From Cryobacterium gelidum (GTDB lineage: Bacteria; Actinomycetota; Actinomycetes; Actinomycetales; Microbacteriaceae), in contig NZ_SOHL01000015.1 in the NCBI RefSeq assembly GCF_004403985.1, forward strand, positions 62,001-126,000: DNA of 64,000 nt, given 5' to 3'. A program made the position numbers and the translations under genes. The notes beneath the pieces are model-generated. The model did not search any database. It saw only the letters and a list, made by a program, of their open reading frames with translations, and was not told where the DNA came from. The first letter of the stretch is position 1. Each line of letters begins with the position of its first letter. Shown here in pieces: positions 36,548-45,793 of the stretch.

Positions 36548-36640
36548 CCTTATACCCTACGCCGCCAGGCTGTGCGTTTCGTTATCCGGTCGTGATCTGC
36601 CCGAACAGACCAGCGGATGTCCCCGCGCCCGTGCTGCGGG

Positions 36641-37429
36641 TCAGCGCGCCGGTGTGGCCCCGGCCAGCGCCGCTTCAACGATCGCATCAATGAGCGACTC
36701 GGCGCTGCGTTCCTCGGCGATCACATCGACGCGCAGGCCGAGGGCACGGGAATCCTTCGCGGTCTGTGGGCCGATACACGCCACGAGGGTGCGCTCGGGA
36801 ATGTCACCGAACTGCTCGCGTACCTGACGTGCCACGCTGCCGCTGGTGACGAGCACGGCGTGCACCAGGCCGGCTTTGACGTCGGTGACGACCTGGTCAC
36901 TGACCGGTACGCCGATCGTGCGGTAGGCGACAACCGATTCCACGTCGTGGCCGACACGGCGCAGCCCCTCGGAGAGCAACGGCTTGGCGATCTCACTGCG
37001 CAGCGTGAGCACGCGCAGGGGGATGGCGCCGGCAGTGGCGGCTTCCCACTCCTCCAGCAGGCCGCGCGCAGAATTATCTTCGGAGGGAACGATGTCCACG
37101 TGGTAACCGGCCGCCACGAGCGCGGCCGCGGTGGTTTCACCGACCGCGGCGATGCGCGTTCCGGGCGCGACGACCGCGCGGTGCGACGACAGTACGTCCA
37201 CGGTGGTGGCGCTCGTGATGGTCATCCAGTCGAAGTCGCCGGCGGCGAGACGAGTCAACGCCGCGTCGAGGGCCGGGGCGTCATCGGTGGCGGCGAAGTT
37301 GATCATCGGAGCGACGATCGGGTGCGCACCCTTGGCCCGCAAATTCGCTGCGACCTGGTCACCCCAGGGTCCGCCGCGCGGAACGAGAACCCGCCAGCCC
37401 GCGAGGGGCTTGGTCAGTCGATTGGTCAC
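36641..37429 (-). CDS. hemD: Uroporphyrinogen-III synthase
   Basis: 262 residues from GTG 37429. Cyclises hydroxymethylbilane to uroporphyrinogen III. Sequence is weakly conserved as usual, but the two-domain pattern is clear: VLVPRGGPWGDQV start, SATTVDVLSSH (about 70), the AAVGETTAAAL hinge and the second-domain VTSGSVARQV and CIGPQTA motifs with the conserved Thr/Ser. It follows hemC by four bases. Confidence 0.92.
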   Translation of the reverse strand: MTNRLTKPLAGWRVLVPRGGPWGDQVAANLRAKGAHPIVAPMINFAATDDAPALDAALTRLAAGDFDWMTITSATTVDVLSSHRAVVAPGTRIAAVGETTAAALVAAGYHVDIVPSEDNSARGLLEEWEAATAGAIPLRVLTLRSEIAKPLLSEGLRRVGHDVESVVAYRTIGVPVSDQVVTDVKAGLVHAVLVTSGSVARQVREQFGDIPERTLVACIGPQTAKDSRALGLRVDVIAEERSAESLIDAIVEAALAGATPAR

Positions 37430-37433
37430 GTGG

Positions 37434-38387
37434 TCACACAGTCACTTTCAAGGGAGCGAACTCAGCCGCGCCACCGGCCAGGAGATCTATGGACACTCGT
37501 TCGGCCACGTCGAGCGCGGCCTCCTCGAGATGGGGTGCGGAGTGGGAGTCGGGTGTTGCCGCGTGCGAACTGGTGATTTTCCGGGAGCCATCCGGGCTGT
37601 ATACCGTCGCGGTGAGAAAGAGCAGACCATCATCGATGACCGCGGTCGCACCGATCGGTGCGGCGCAACCGGCCTCGAGGCGCGCCAGCACCGTGCGTTC
37701 GGCGGTGGTCGTGGCACGGGTGGATGAATGGTTCATGGCAGCCAGTGCTACGCCGAGCAGGCGCTCCGGCTTGCCATCGCGCACCTCGATCGCGAGCGCG
37801 CCCTGCCCGGGTGCGGTCGGCCAGGCCGTCAGATCGAGAAAGTCGGTCACGACGGCATCCAGGCGGCCAAGCCGACCGAGGCCAGCGGCGGCGAGCACGA
37901 CGGCGTCGAGGTCACCCTCGGCGACGCGCCCCACGCGGGTGTCGATGTTGCCGCGAATGTCAACGATGGTCAGGTCCGGGCGACGCTCGAGCAGCTGGGC
38001 CACCCGGCGGGGCGAGCCGGTCCCGACGCGAGCCCCCTCCGGCAGGGTGTCCAGGGTGAAGCCGGCGCGCGCGCAGAGCACGTCGCGGGCATCCGCTCTC
38101 TTGGGTATCGCGCCGATGCGCAAGCCCGGGTGGGCCTGCGTCGGCAGGTCCTTGAACGAGTGCACAATGACGTCGCACTCGTCGTTCAACAGGGCTTCAC
38201 GCAGGGCGCTCGCGAACACGCCGGTCCCACCGAGGGTCGACAGCGATTCGGTCGAGGTGTCGCCGTGCGTGGTGACGCGCACGATTTCAACCTCGACGCC
38301 GGCCGACGCCGCGATGCGATTGACGATGGTCTGGGTTTGCGCAAGCGCGAGCGCGCTCGCGCGTGTCCCCACGCGAATCACGGTCAC
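37434..38387 (-). CDS. hemC: Porphobilinogen deaminase (hydroxymethylbilane synthase)
   Basis: 317 residues from GTG 38387, which overlaps the cpfC stop by four bases (GTGA) and gives the correct N-terminus MTVIRVGTRASALALAQT. Tetrapolymerises porphobilinogen. The dipyrromethane cofactor cysteine is in LEAGCAAPIG (about residue 240), and GTGSPRRVAQL and VDIRGNIDTRV are the substrate-binding arginine blocks. The open frame runs upstream to 38453 but only into the cpfC gene. Confidence 0.96.
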   Translation of the reverse strand: MTVIRVGTRASALALAQTQTIVNRIAASAGVEVEIVRVTTHGDTSTESLSTLGGTGVFASALREALLNDECDVIVHSFKDLPTQAHPGLRIGAIPKRADARDVLCARAGFTLDTLPEGARVGTGSPRRVAQLLERRPDLTIVDIRGNIDTRVGRVAEGDLDAVVLAAAGLGRLGRLDAVVTDFLDLTAWPTAPGQGALAIEVRDGKPERLLGVALAAMNHSSTRATTTAERTVLARLEAGCAAPIGATAVIDDGLLFLTATVYSPDGSRKITSSHAATPDSHSAPHLEEAALDVAERVSIDLLAGGAAEFAPLKVTV

Positions 38388-39508
38388 GGTGCCATTCCCG
38401 CAACGGCCGGCTTGAAGCCGAGGCGCACGTTTTCGCAGCAGCCGGGACGGCACACGTCATACCAGGGGCCGAGGTCGGTTTGGGCCGGGCGGTCGGCATC
38501 GGGAGTGTCGTTGAGGCGTTCCTCGATCAGGTCGACGAGGCCGCTCACGAAGTCGGGAGAGACACCCGGGGTGGGTACGCGCACGGCATGGATTCCGAAC
38601 TTCTCGCTCGTTTCCATTGCCTCGTTGTCAAGGTCCCACATGACCTCCATGTGGTCGCTCAAAAAGCCCAGCGGCACGATGACCACGGCCCGGATACCGC
38701 GGGCCGGCAGCAGGGCGATCGCATCGTTGATGTCGGGTTCAAGCCACGGCATGCTGGGCGGGCCGCTGCGGGACTGGTAGACAAGCTGCCATTGCGTCTT
38801 GAGCGTCGTCGTGCTGTCAGCGGGTTCCGCGAGAGAGTCCATGATGACCTGGGCGACGGCGCGGTGCTGCGCTTCGTATGCGCCTCCCTCACCGAAGCCC
38901 CGATCGGCCGGGCCGCTCTTGTTGGCATCCGTCATCGGGATCGAGTGGGTCGAGAACAGAATCTCGACCTCGGTGTCAACGTCGATGCCGGGGACCGCTT
39001 GAATGACATCCCGCAGTCCCTGGGCCACGCCGGTTATGAAGGGCGTGACGAAGCCGGGGTGGTCGAAGAACTGGCGGATTTTGTCGATGTGGACCTTGTC
39101 GTTCAGTCCCGTGTCGGTCAGGGCTGCGGCGAAATCTTCGCGGTACTGGCGGCATCCGCTGTAGGAACTGTAGGCGCTCGTCGCGATCGCGAGCAGGCGG
39201 TTCTGGCCCTTGGAATGGGCGTCGGAGATCGTGTCTCGCAAGTATGGTGCCCAGTTGCGGTTGCCCCAGATCACGGGCAGATCGATGCCGCGACGGGTGA
39301 GTTCCATTTGCAGTGCGGCTTTCAGCACGCGATTCTGGTCGTTGATCGGGCTGACGCCACCGTAATGACGGTAGTGCTTGGCGACGACCTCGAGTCGTTC
39401 CTCTGGAATGCCACGACCACCGGTGACGTTGCGCAGGAACGGGATCACGTCGTCCTGGCCTTCGGGGCCGCCGAAACCGGCCAACAGAACCGCGTCGTAT
39501 TCAGTCAT
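38384..39508 (-). CDS. cpfC: Coproporphyrin III ferrochelatase
   Basis: 374 residues. Inserts iron into coproporphyrin III; the actinobacterial type. Motifs include LLAGFGGPEG, the metal-site FSTHSIPM (His) and the [2Fe-2S]-ligating cysteines: one in SYSGCRQYRE and three near the C-terminus in DVCRPGCCEN, as in Mycobacterium ferrochelatase. With chdC and cgoX present this is the coproporphyrin-dependent enzyme, not protoporphyrin HemH. Its ATG shares one base with the chdC stop. Confidence 0.95.
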   Translation of the reverse strand: MTEYDAVLLAGFGGPEGQDDVIPFLRNVTGGRGIPEERLEVVAKHYRHYGGVSPINDQNRVLKAALQMELTRRGIDLPVIWGNRNWAPYLRDTISDAHSKGQNRLLAIATSAYSSYSGCRQYREDFAAALTDTGLNDKVHIDKIRQFFDHPGFVTPFITGVAQGLRDVIQAVPGIDVDTEVEILFSTHSIPMTDANKSGPADRGFGEGGAYEAQHRAVAQVIMDSLAEPADSTTTLKTQWQLVYQSRSGPPSMPWLEPDINDAIALLPARGIRAVVIVPLGFLSDHMEVMWDLDNEAMETSEKFGIHAVRVPTPGVSPDFVSGLVDLIEERLNDTPDADRPAQTDLGPWYDVCRPGCCENVRLGFKPAVAGMAP

Positions 39509-40260
39509 TACTGCAGCACCTCTACAATTTCGGCGGTGGAGATACGTCGTCCGGTGAAGAACGGGATCTCCTCGCGCACGTGGCGGCGGGCTTCGGTTTC
39601 ACGCAGTCCGCGCATGAGATCGACGAGCTCGGTGAGTTCGTCGCTTTCGATCGGCAGCAGCCACTCGTAGTCGCCGAGGGCGAAAGCCGAAACCGTGTTG
39701 GCCAGGGCTCCGCGGAAGGCGGCACCCTTGCGGCCGTGGTCGGCGAGCATCTTGCTGCGCTCCTCGTCGGGCAGCAGATACCACTCAAAGCTGCGCACGA
39801 AGGGGTAGATCGTGAGCCAGGCCTTGGGTTCCACACCGCGCAGAAAGCCGGGCACGTGGCTCTTGTTGAACTCGGCGTCGCGGTGCACACCCATGGCGTT
39901 CCAGGTCGGCAGCAGGCTTTTGAGCAGGCGACTGCGACGCAGCTCCCGATTGGCCCACTGCAGCGTCTCAGCCTCGTCGGCGTGGGTCCAGATCATGACG
40001 TCGGCATCGGCCCTGAGTCCGGACACGTCGTAGAAGCCGCGCACCGTGACGCCCTCGGCTTCGATCAGGGCCACCACGTCGTCGAGCTCATTGACCGCGT
40101 GGGGAACGTCCCGACCGTCGAGGTCATCTGGGTTGCCTGGGTCTTTTCGCAGCACGGCAAAGAGGGTGAAGCCCTGCGGCGAAGCCGCGGGTACTTCGGA
40201 GTCGGCGGGGGTGATTGGCTGAACGCTGTTTACTGCCTCTCCGGCAGCCGGGTGAGTCAT
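39508..40260 (-). CDS. chdC: Coproheme decarboxylase
   Basis: 250 residues. Oxidative decarboxylation of coproheme to heme b. Chlorite-dismutase-like fold; the catalytic tyrosine is Tyr152 in LTIYPFVRSFEWY, and the proximal heme ligand is His175 in LADHGRKGA. The first 25 residues are a variable extension. Upstream lie three small envelope genes; downstream cpfC is coupled by a one-base overlap, so the last two steps are made together. Confidence 0.95.
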   Translation of the reverse strand: MTHPAAGEAVNSVQPITPADSEVPAASPQGFTLFAVLRKDPGNPDDLDGRDVPHAVNELDDVVALIEAEGVTVRGFYDVSGLRADADVMIWTHADEAETLQWANRELRRSRLLKSLLPTWNAMGVHRDAEFNKSHVPGFLRGVEPKAWLTIYPFVRSFEWYLLPDEERSKMLADHGRKGAAFRGALANTVSAFALGDYEWLLPIESDELTELVDLMRGLRETEARRHVREEIPFFTGRRISTAEIVEVLQ

Positions 40261-40306
40261 ACCTCTAGTTTGCTCTTTATTGGGCCCGGCACCAAAATGA
40301 GCGCTT

Positions 40307-40322
40307 CGGTTCCTGTGAACCG
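40307..40322. terminator. Short hairpin between DUF3618 and chdC
   Basis: CGGTTC-CTGT-GAACCG is a perfect 6-bp stem just after the DUF3618 stop (40332) on the minus strand and 47 bases ahead of the chdC start, a plausible terminator or attenuator between the small-gene group and the chdC-hemL run. Confidence 0.5.
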
Positions 40323-40331
40323 ACCGAGCAG

Positions 40332-40625
40332 CTAACGGTTCCTGGTCACCGCGGAGGCACCGAACCAGACGATGACACCCACCACGGTTGCCGCACCGAG
40401 CGCAATGCCCACGAGAGCGGCCGGGCTGTCTTCGCCGAGCTGACGCAGGGCGTGGGTCAGTCGACGCCGATTGATGCGCAGCTGCTTGGACAGATCGAGC
40501 TTGTACTCGATCGCATCGAACGTCGACGCGAGCTCGGCACGCGCGTTCCGGGCTTCGGCGCGCAAATCGCTGATGCCGCGCTTGTCGCTGCCAGCCTCGG
40601 CGAGCTCAGGGTTACTTGTGCTCAT
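40332..40625 (-). CDS. DUF3618 family small membrane protein
   Basis: 97 residues from ATG 40625. N-terminal half hydrophilic helix (ISDLRAEARNARAELASTFDAIEYKL, the DUF3618 signature with its LDLSKQLR motif), then one C-terminal membrane helix (PAALVGIALGAATVVGVIVWFG). Function unknown. It overlaps the holin-like gene upstream by 14 bases, so the pair is coupled. Confidence 0.85.
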   Translation of the reverse strand: MSTSNPELAEAGSDKRGISDLRAEARNARAELASTFDAIEYKLDLSKQLRINRRRLTHALRQLGEDSPAALVGIALGAATVVGVIVWFGASAVTRNR

Positions 40626-41031
40626 ATTCGCCAACTCCCTTGAATGCATCAACGTCGTGACGGATGCTCGCGTGCACGCCCTCCGGATCGGGTTTCGTCG
40701 CCGCCTTCACCCGGTTCACGCCGATGAGTACGAGGATGATGGCGATGAGCAGCAACGCTACCGCCACGATGAGTGTGGCGAGCCACAGTGGCAGCACGAG
40801 TGCCAGCGCAATCACGGCGAGGGCGATGAACACCCCGAGCACGAAGAAGAGGATGACACCGGCCAGAACGAGGAGGGCGGCACCGACCCCGAAGTTCTTG
40901 GCCTTCGTGGCGAACTCAGCCTTGAAGGCGTCCAATTCGGCCTTCACGAGGGCGCTGATCTGGCCGGGCAGCTCCCCGATCAGTGCGAGCAACGGGCGTT
41001 TGCTCTTCGGGTTGAATCCACTGCTAGTCAC
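40612..41031 (-). CDS. Holin-like (DUF1469, actinobacterial holin superfamily) membrane protein
   Basis: 139 residues from GTG 41031. Amphipathic N-terminus (LLALIGELPGQISALVKAELDAFKAEF) and two strongly hydrophobic membrane helices (about residues 50-72 and 80-102). The family name is historical; chromosomal members next to DUF3618 and YtxH-like genes are not phage holins, and no phage genes are near. Role in the envelope unknown. Confidence 0.85.
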   Translation of the reverse strand: MTSSGFNPKSKRPLLALIGELPGQISALVKAELDAFKAEFATKAKNFGVGAALLVLAGVILFFVLGVFIALAVIALALVLPLWLATLIVAVALLLIAIILVLIGVNRVKAATKPDPEGVHASIRHDVDAFKGVGEYEHK

Positions 41032-41106
41032 GGATTGCCTTCCCTGTCTTCGGGTCTGGTCGAGGTGTGCTGCCGGTCCTCATACTATGAGCTATGACGC
41101 TACGAG

Positions 41107-41469
41107 CTACGACTCGGCCGAGTCGTCGGTGGCAGGTTTGGGCGTGGTCTTCGGCTTAGCGGCGGCCGTGCGGCTCGTGGTGGTGCTCGCTTTCGCGGCC
41201 GCGGTGGCGGGAAACGGCGAGGCTGTCTGCTTCTTTTTGGCCACGGCCTGCGTGACGGCTTTCTTGCCGGCCTTGTACAGGGTGGCGGGAACGTCACCGA
41301 CCAGTTCGAGGGCGGCATCGCGCACCTCGGTCACCCGGCGCTGCACCGGTTTGGCGTTCCAGAAGTCATTGGCAGCGGTAGCGATCTGGTCGTAGCGTTT
41401 GCGGCCGGCACGTGCACCGAGCACATAGCCGACGAGTCCGCCCGTGATGAACAGAAGCTTTCCGCGCAT
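41107..41469 (-). CDS. YtxH-like small membrane-anchored protein
   Basis: 120 residues. One N-terminal membrane segment (LLFITGGLVGYVLGAR with the Gly-rich pattern of YtxH proteins), then an amphipathic helix (RKRYDQIATAANDFWNAKPVQRR) and a tail rich in Ala, Lys, Thr and Pro. Part of a small-gene trio (with the holin-like and DUF3618 genes) set between heme genes. Function unknown. Confidence 0.8.
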   Translation of the reverse strand: MRGKLLFITGGLVGYVLGARAGRKRYDQIATAANDFWNAKPVQRRVTEVRDAALELVGDVPATLYKAGKKAVTQAVAKKKQTASPFPATAAAKASTTTSRTAAAKPKTTPKPATDDSAES

Positions 41470-41584
41470 TGAGTCTCCACTTTCCTAAGGTCTCCCCAGA
41501 GTAGCCCGCTTCGCCGTTTTGGACTCGGGCGGTGTGGGTATGTCTGGCTGCGTTCGTATCAATACAGGAAGTGCACAGTTACGG

Positions 41585-43132
41585 CTAGAGGTCTGGCGCG
41601 GTGATGGTGAGGCCGAGGGCGGCGTGCCGAATGCGGTCGCCGGCCGAGAGAGCGTGCGGGATGACCGAGGCGAGGCCGGTTCCGGCCAGCCAGGCGCCGG
41701 TGATCTCCAGCCCGGGCGTCGCGGCGACGGCGTCGCGCACCTGCTGTGCGCGCGCCGGCGCACCGAGCGTGGCGGGCGACAGGGCGTCGCGCCACTCGGT
41801 GCGGGCGAAGGCGCGCACGGATCGGGCCGGCAACGGCACGCCGAGCAGGACGGACGCGTCATGCAGGGCGAGCGCCTGCAGTTCGTCGTCGGTCAGGTCG
41901 TCGGTCGGGTTGGGCTGGCCGGCCCGACCGTAGGACAACCGCACGACGTGACGGCCGGGACCGGCCGCTGCGGCGACCCAGGCCCACTTCGCGGTGACGT
42001 GGGTGAGCGCCTTCGCCGTGACGTCGGGGGCGTCGACAGAAACGAGCACGCCGGTGCCGCGCGGGTGCGCGTCGAGGTCGGGCGCGTCGAGCACGAGCGA
42101 GGTGAGCGTGACGGCGGTCGGGGCTGGCCAGTCGAGTTCGGCGAGCGCGTCGAACGCTCCACCCAGGGGGTTGACCAGCCGCAGGGCCTGCGCGCCCTGG
42201 GTCGCGACGATGACGTAGCGGGCTGTGAGGGTGTCGGTGGGCTCGGTCTCTGCAGCGAGGTCGATCTCTGCAGCGGGGTCGGCATTTTCCCGGCGGGTGA
42301 CGGTGACAGCCCAGGTCGGCGCGTCGTCGGTGCCGGAATGAGCCAGGCTCTGGGCCGTGGTGCCGGTCAGAATGGTCACGTTGTGGTGTTCGAGGGCGGC
42401 CACGATGGCGGCGGGCAGGCTGGCCATGCCGCCGAGCAGTCCGCCAACGTTGGAGCCGGCCGGCGCGCCGGCGCGCAGGGCCGACACGGCACCGGAGAGC
42501 GAGCCGGCCGTGGTGAGGGCGCGGTTGAGTCCGGGTGCGACGACGTCGATTTCGAGGTCGACGGCGCTCGTCGTGTAGACGCCGGAGGCGACCGGTTCGA
42601 CCAGGCGGTCGAGCACGCGCGCTCCCATGCGCTTCTTCACCAGGTCGCCGAGGCTGTGCTCGCGGCCGATGGTGAGTACCGGCATGAGCCGGTCGAGGTA
42701 GGCGCGCAGCGAGCCGCTCCAGCCGATGACGCGGCGCACGTCGTCGGCGAGCGGTGATCCGGGAATTCCGAGAACACCGGCCTTGGGCAGCGGAACGCTT
42801 ACCGAGGCATCCCCAGGCGTACGGGACTGGACTGGGGAACCCGACTTGAGGGCGGGCAGGTGCAACCAGGCGCCGGCCACGTTGGGGGCGACGATCTGGT
42901 CGGTCAGGCCGAGATCTTCCACGAAGGCAGCGACGGTGCCGCCGCGCACCGCGAAGCTCTCGGTGCCGCTGTCGAGAGTGAGCCCGTCGAGGATGTGACC
43001 GGCGACCGGGCCGCCGACGGCATCCGTGGTCTCGATGATCGTGACTTTCAGGCCTACCTGGGCGCATTCGCGGGCGGCGACCAGGCCGGCAACTCCCCCG
43101 CCAATGACGAGAACGTCGATCGGTGTGTTCAT
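41585..43132 (-). CDS. cgoX: Coproporphyrinogen III oxidase (HemY type)
   Basis: 515 residues. FAD enzyme oxidising coproporphyrinogen III to coproporphyrin III. GxGxxG motif VIGGGVAGLVAA at residues 9-20, then TDAVGGPVAGHILDG, and the C-terminal FAD motif (ITGAWLAGTGLASVI region). In the coproporphyrin branch this protein, once called protoporphyrinogen oxidase, acts before iron insertion by cpfC. The gene lies 10 bases downstream of hemE. Confidence 0.93.
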   Translation of the reverse strand: MNTPIDVLVIGGGVAGLVAARECAQVGLKVTIIETTDAVGGPVAGHILDGLTLDSGTESFAVRGGTVAAFVEDLGLTDQIVAPNVAGAWLHLPALKSGSPVQSRTPGDASVSVPLPKAGVLGIPGSPLADDVRRVIGWSGSLRAYLDRLMPVLTIGREHSLGDLVKKRMGARVLDRLVEPVASGVYTTSAVDLEIDVVAPGLNRALTTAGSLSGAVSALRAGAPAGSNVGGLLGGMASLPAAIVAALEHHNVTILTGTTAQSLAHSGTDDAPTWAVTVTRRENADPAAEIDLAAETEPTDTLTARYVIVATQGAQALRLVNPLGGAFDALAELDWPAPTAVTLTSLVLDAPDLDAHPRGTGVLVSVDAPDVTAKALTHVTAKWAWVAAAAGPGRHVVRLSYGRAGQPNPTDDLTDDELQALALHDASVLLGVPLPARSVRAFARTEWRDALSPATLGAPARAQQVRDAVAATPGLEITGAWLAGTGLASVIPHALSAGDRIRHAALGLTITAPDL

Positions 43133-43142
43133 GTTGCTGCTC

Positions 43143-44294
43143 CTACTCGGCCGCGCTCACGTCATGCACGAGGTTGACGAGGCGGGTGAGTACGTCGGGA
43201 TCGGTGTCGGGGGGAACACCGTGGCCGAGGTTGAGTACGTGCGAGGGTGCGGTACGTCCGCGTTCGAGCACGTCGCGCACGTGCGCTTCGAGCACGGGCC
43301 ACGGCGCGGCGAGCAGGGCCGGGTCAACGTTGCCCTGCACCGGAACGGCGCCGCCGAGCCGGCGGTTGGCTTCGTCGAGGGGCACCCGGTAGTCGACGCC
43401 CACGACGTCGGCGCCGATGTTGTGCATTTCTTTGAGCAGTTCGCCGGTTCCCACGCCAAAGTGCACGATCGGAACGTTGCGCCAGGTTTCGACCGACTCG
43501 GCGGGCTCCGCGCCGTCTGCTGCGCCCGGCACGGTGTAGGTCAGGTCGCGCACGTGGGCGATCGCTGCCGCCGAGGCGGGAGCAACGGATGCCGCATAGT
43601 CAGCCAGCGACAGGGCTCCGGCCCACGAGTCGAAGAGCTGGGCGGCGCTGGCACCGGCGAGCACCTGCGCGCGCAGGAATCGACCGGTGACCTCGGCGGT
43701 CCAGGCCATGAGCTTCGCCCAGGCGTCCGGTTCGACGTGCATGAGCGCGCGGGCGTGGATGTGATCCTTCGACGGACCACCCTCGACCAGATACGCGGCG
43801 AGCGTGAACGGGGCACCGGCGAAGCCGATGAGCGGGGTCGACCCGAGCTGGGACACCGCCAGGGATACGGCCGCGCTGATCGGGGCGAGGGCCGTATCGA
43901 GCAGGGCGGGGTCGAGTGCGGTGAGTTCGTCGACATCCGCTCGGGTGCGCACGGCCTTGCCGAGAACGGGACCCTTGCCCGCAACGATCGACACGTCGAC
44001 CCCGACGAGCTTCAGCGGCACAACGATGTCGCTGAAGAAGATTCCGGCATCGACATTGTGGCGACGCACCGGCTGCAGAGAAATCTCGCTCGCCAATGCG
44101 GGGTCGAGGCACACGTCGAGCATGCGCGTTCCGACGCGCAACTCGCGGTATTCGGGCAGCGATCGCCCCGCCTGGCGCATGAACCACACCGGCGTCACGG
44201 CGGGCCGGGTGCCCTGATAGGCCTGGATCAGGCGGGAGTCGGCGGTGAGACCGGAGGAGAGTGGATGCTGCGCGTCGAGGATCATCTCGTTCAT
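43143..44294 (-). CDS. hemE: Uroporphyrinogen decarboxylase
   Basis: 383 residues from ATG 44294; in-frame ATGs at 44306 and 44285 are alternatives, and the frame is open further upstream but overlaps the divergent hemA gene. Decarboxylates the four acetates of uroporphyrinogen III. Signatures: TPVWFMRQAGRSLPEYR, the active-site Asp in IFFSDIVVPL, and GFAGAPFTLA. Leads the hemE-cgoX pair and is divergent from hemA with only about 60 bases between starts, so both promoters must be packed in that gap. Confidence 0.95.
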   Translation of the reverse strand: MNEMILDAQHPLSSGLTADSRLIQAYQGTRPAVTPVWFMRQAGRSLPEYRELRVGTRMLDVCLDPALASEISLQPVRRHNVDAGIFFSDIVVPLKLVGVDVSIVAGKGPVLGKAVRTRADVDELTALDPALLDTALAPISAAVSLAVSQLGSTPLIGFAGAPFTLAAYLVEGGPSKDHIHARALMHVEPDAWAKLMAWTAEVTGRFLRAQVLAGASAAQLFDSWAGALSLADYAASVAPASAAAIAHVRDLTYTVPGAADGAEPAESVETWRNVPIVHFGVGTGELLKEMHNIGADVVGVDYRVPLDEANRRLGGAVPVQGNVDPALLAAPWPVLEAHVRDVLERGRTAPSHVLNLGHGVPPDTDPDVLTRLVNLVHDVSAAE

Positions 44295-44357
44295 TCTCTC
44301 AAACATCCCTGGCGGCGCGCGCCGAAAGCGTACAGCATTGAGTCGTAGAATTGCGTA

Positions 44358-45731
44358 GTGCTTATTCTTTTGTCCGCCAGTCATAAAAACTCCACCTTCG
44401 ATGTGCTGGAGAAATTGTCTGTGGGCGGGGGCACTGCGGCCACCCGCATGGTGGAGCAGCACGGGCCGCTCAGCGGTGCCGTCGTCGTCGCGACCTGCAA
44501 CCGATTCGAGGCCTACCTCGACCTGAATGAGCCCTACGGCGTGTCGCCGCTTCCCGCCGTCTACGCCGCCATCGAGGCCGTGAGTGCCAGCAGTGGCCTC
44601 GACGCAGACACCCTGCGCGACAATCTCACCCTCGTGCACGGCAATGGCGTCGCCGAGCACCTGTTCGCCGTGACGAGCGGCCTCGAATCCGTCGTCGTCG
44701 GCGAGGTCGAAATCGCCGGCCAGGTGCGCCGCGCGCTCGAGCAGGCTCGTGCCGACGGCACCACGAGCCCCGAGCTCGAGCGACTCTTCCAGAGGGCATC
44801 CCAGACCTCGCGCGGCGTCAAGAACCGCACCGGCATCGGTTCAGCCGGTCGCTCCATTGTGCGCCTCGCGCTCGAACTCGCCGAGAGCCGGGTCAGCGAC
44901 TGGTCGAGCGCCCGCGTGCTCCTCGTTGGCACCGGCCGCTACGCCGGGGCCTCGCTCGCCGCCCTGCGCGATCGCGGAGCAGAAAACGTGCGCGTCTACT
45001 CGCCGTCCGGTCGCGCCGTCGGCTTTGCCGCGTCGCACGACATCGAAGCTGTTCCGGACGCGGATTTCGCCGCCGAGGTCGCGCGCGCCGACGTCGTGGT
45101 GACTTGCACTCTGCGCGACGACCACGTGATCGACGCAGCGCTCATCACCCGCGGACGCGTCGAGATCGGGGTGGACCCGTTCGCGATCATCGGTGCCACC
45201 GCCGACGCGCCGGCCCGCCTCTGCCCGGCCGATACCGGCCCCGAGGCGCCGCCGCAGCTCATCATCGACCTCGGCCTGCCCCGCAATGTGGCGCCCGACG
45301 TGGCGCTGGTCCCCGGGGTTGAACTGCTCGACCTGGAAACGATCAGCATCCACGCCCCGCTCGAAGAGCTCAACGCCACGACCGACGCCCGCGAAATCGT
45401 TGGCAAGGCGGCCCGTAAATTCTCCGACGTCGCCGAGGAACAGAGCCTCACCCCGGCCGTCGTCGCCCTGCGCAGCTACGTGTTCGAGTTGCGCGACGCT
45501 GAGATCGCCCGGGCTCGCAGCCGCGGTGACTCCAGCGAAGCGACCGAGGCCGCCCTGCGCCACCTGGCCGGTGTGCTGCTGCACGCCCCCATGGTGCGCG
45601 CCCGGGAACTGGCCCGCGCCGGCGAGCAAGATGCCTATCTCACCGGGCTCGACGCCCTCTTCGGCATCGATGTCACGCTGCCCGCCGCGGGCGCAGCCGA
45701 TGCCGCCAGCACTTCTTCCCTCGCCTCCTAG
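44358..45731 (+). CDS. hemA: Glutamyl-tRNA reductase
   Basis: 457 residues from GTG 44358. First committed step of C5 heme synthesis. Catalytic Cys47 in [16 protein letters not shown]-binding motif [12 protein letters not shown], and the [12 protein letters not shown] tRNA/active-site block are present. The rest of the pathway up to heme is on the opposite strand; the tail after about residue 440 is low complexity (Ala/Ser-rich). Confidence 0.95.
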   Translation: MLILLSASHKNSTFDVLEKLSVGGGTAATRMVEQHGPLSGAVVVATCNRFEAYLDLNEPYGVSPLPAVYAAIEAVSASSGLDADTLRDNLTLVHGNGVAEHLFAVTSGLESVVVGEVEIAGQVRRALEQARADGTTSPELERLFQRASQTSRGVKNRTGIGSAGRSIVRLALELAESRVSDWSSARVLLVGTGRYAGASLAALRDRGAENVRVYSPSGRAVGFAASHDIEAVPDADFAAEVARADVVVTCTLRDDHVIDAALITRGRVEIGVDPFAIIGATADAPARLCPADTGPEAPPQLIIDLGLPRNVAPDVALVPGVELLDLETISIHAPLEELNATTDAREIVGKAARKFSDVAEEQSLTPAVVALRSYVFELRDAEIARARSRGDSSEATEAALRHLAGVLLHAPMVRARELARAGEQDAYLTGLDALFGIDVTLPAAGAADAASTSSLAS

Positions 45732-45746
45732 ATGAGTGGGTCTTAA

Positions 45747-45784
45747 CAGTGCTCGGCAGCGGCAGCCACAACGGTCGAGCACTG
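45747..45784. terminator. hemA terminator stem-loop
   Basis: CAGTGCTCG and CGAGCACTG are perfect 9-bp arms around a 20-base loop, 16 bases after the hemA stop. Plausible terminator for hemA and also a boundary to the relic that follows. Confidence 0.5.
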
Positions 45785-45793
45785 CGCCCTGGT

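Noticed and set aside
38384..39508. Calling the ferrochelatase a protoporphyrin-type HemH
   Set aside because: chdC and cgoX in the same cluster and the actinobacterial cysteine pattern show the coproporphyrin branch.
40612..41031. Prophage suggested by a holin-like gene
   Set aside because: No integrase, capsid, tail or lysin genes nearby; DUF1469 proteins are common chromosomal genes in actinobacteria.
43143..44660. Long N-terminal extension of hemE
   Set aside because: The upstream part is antisense to the start of hemA; similarity to uroporphyrinogen decarboxylase begins after 44306.
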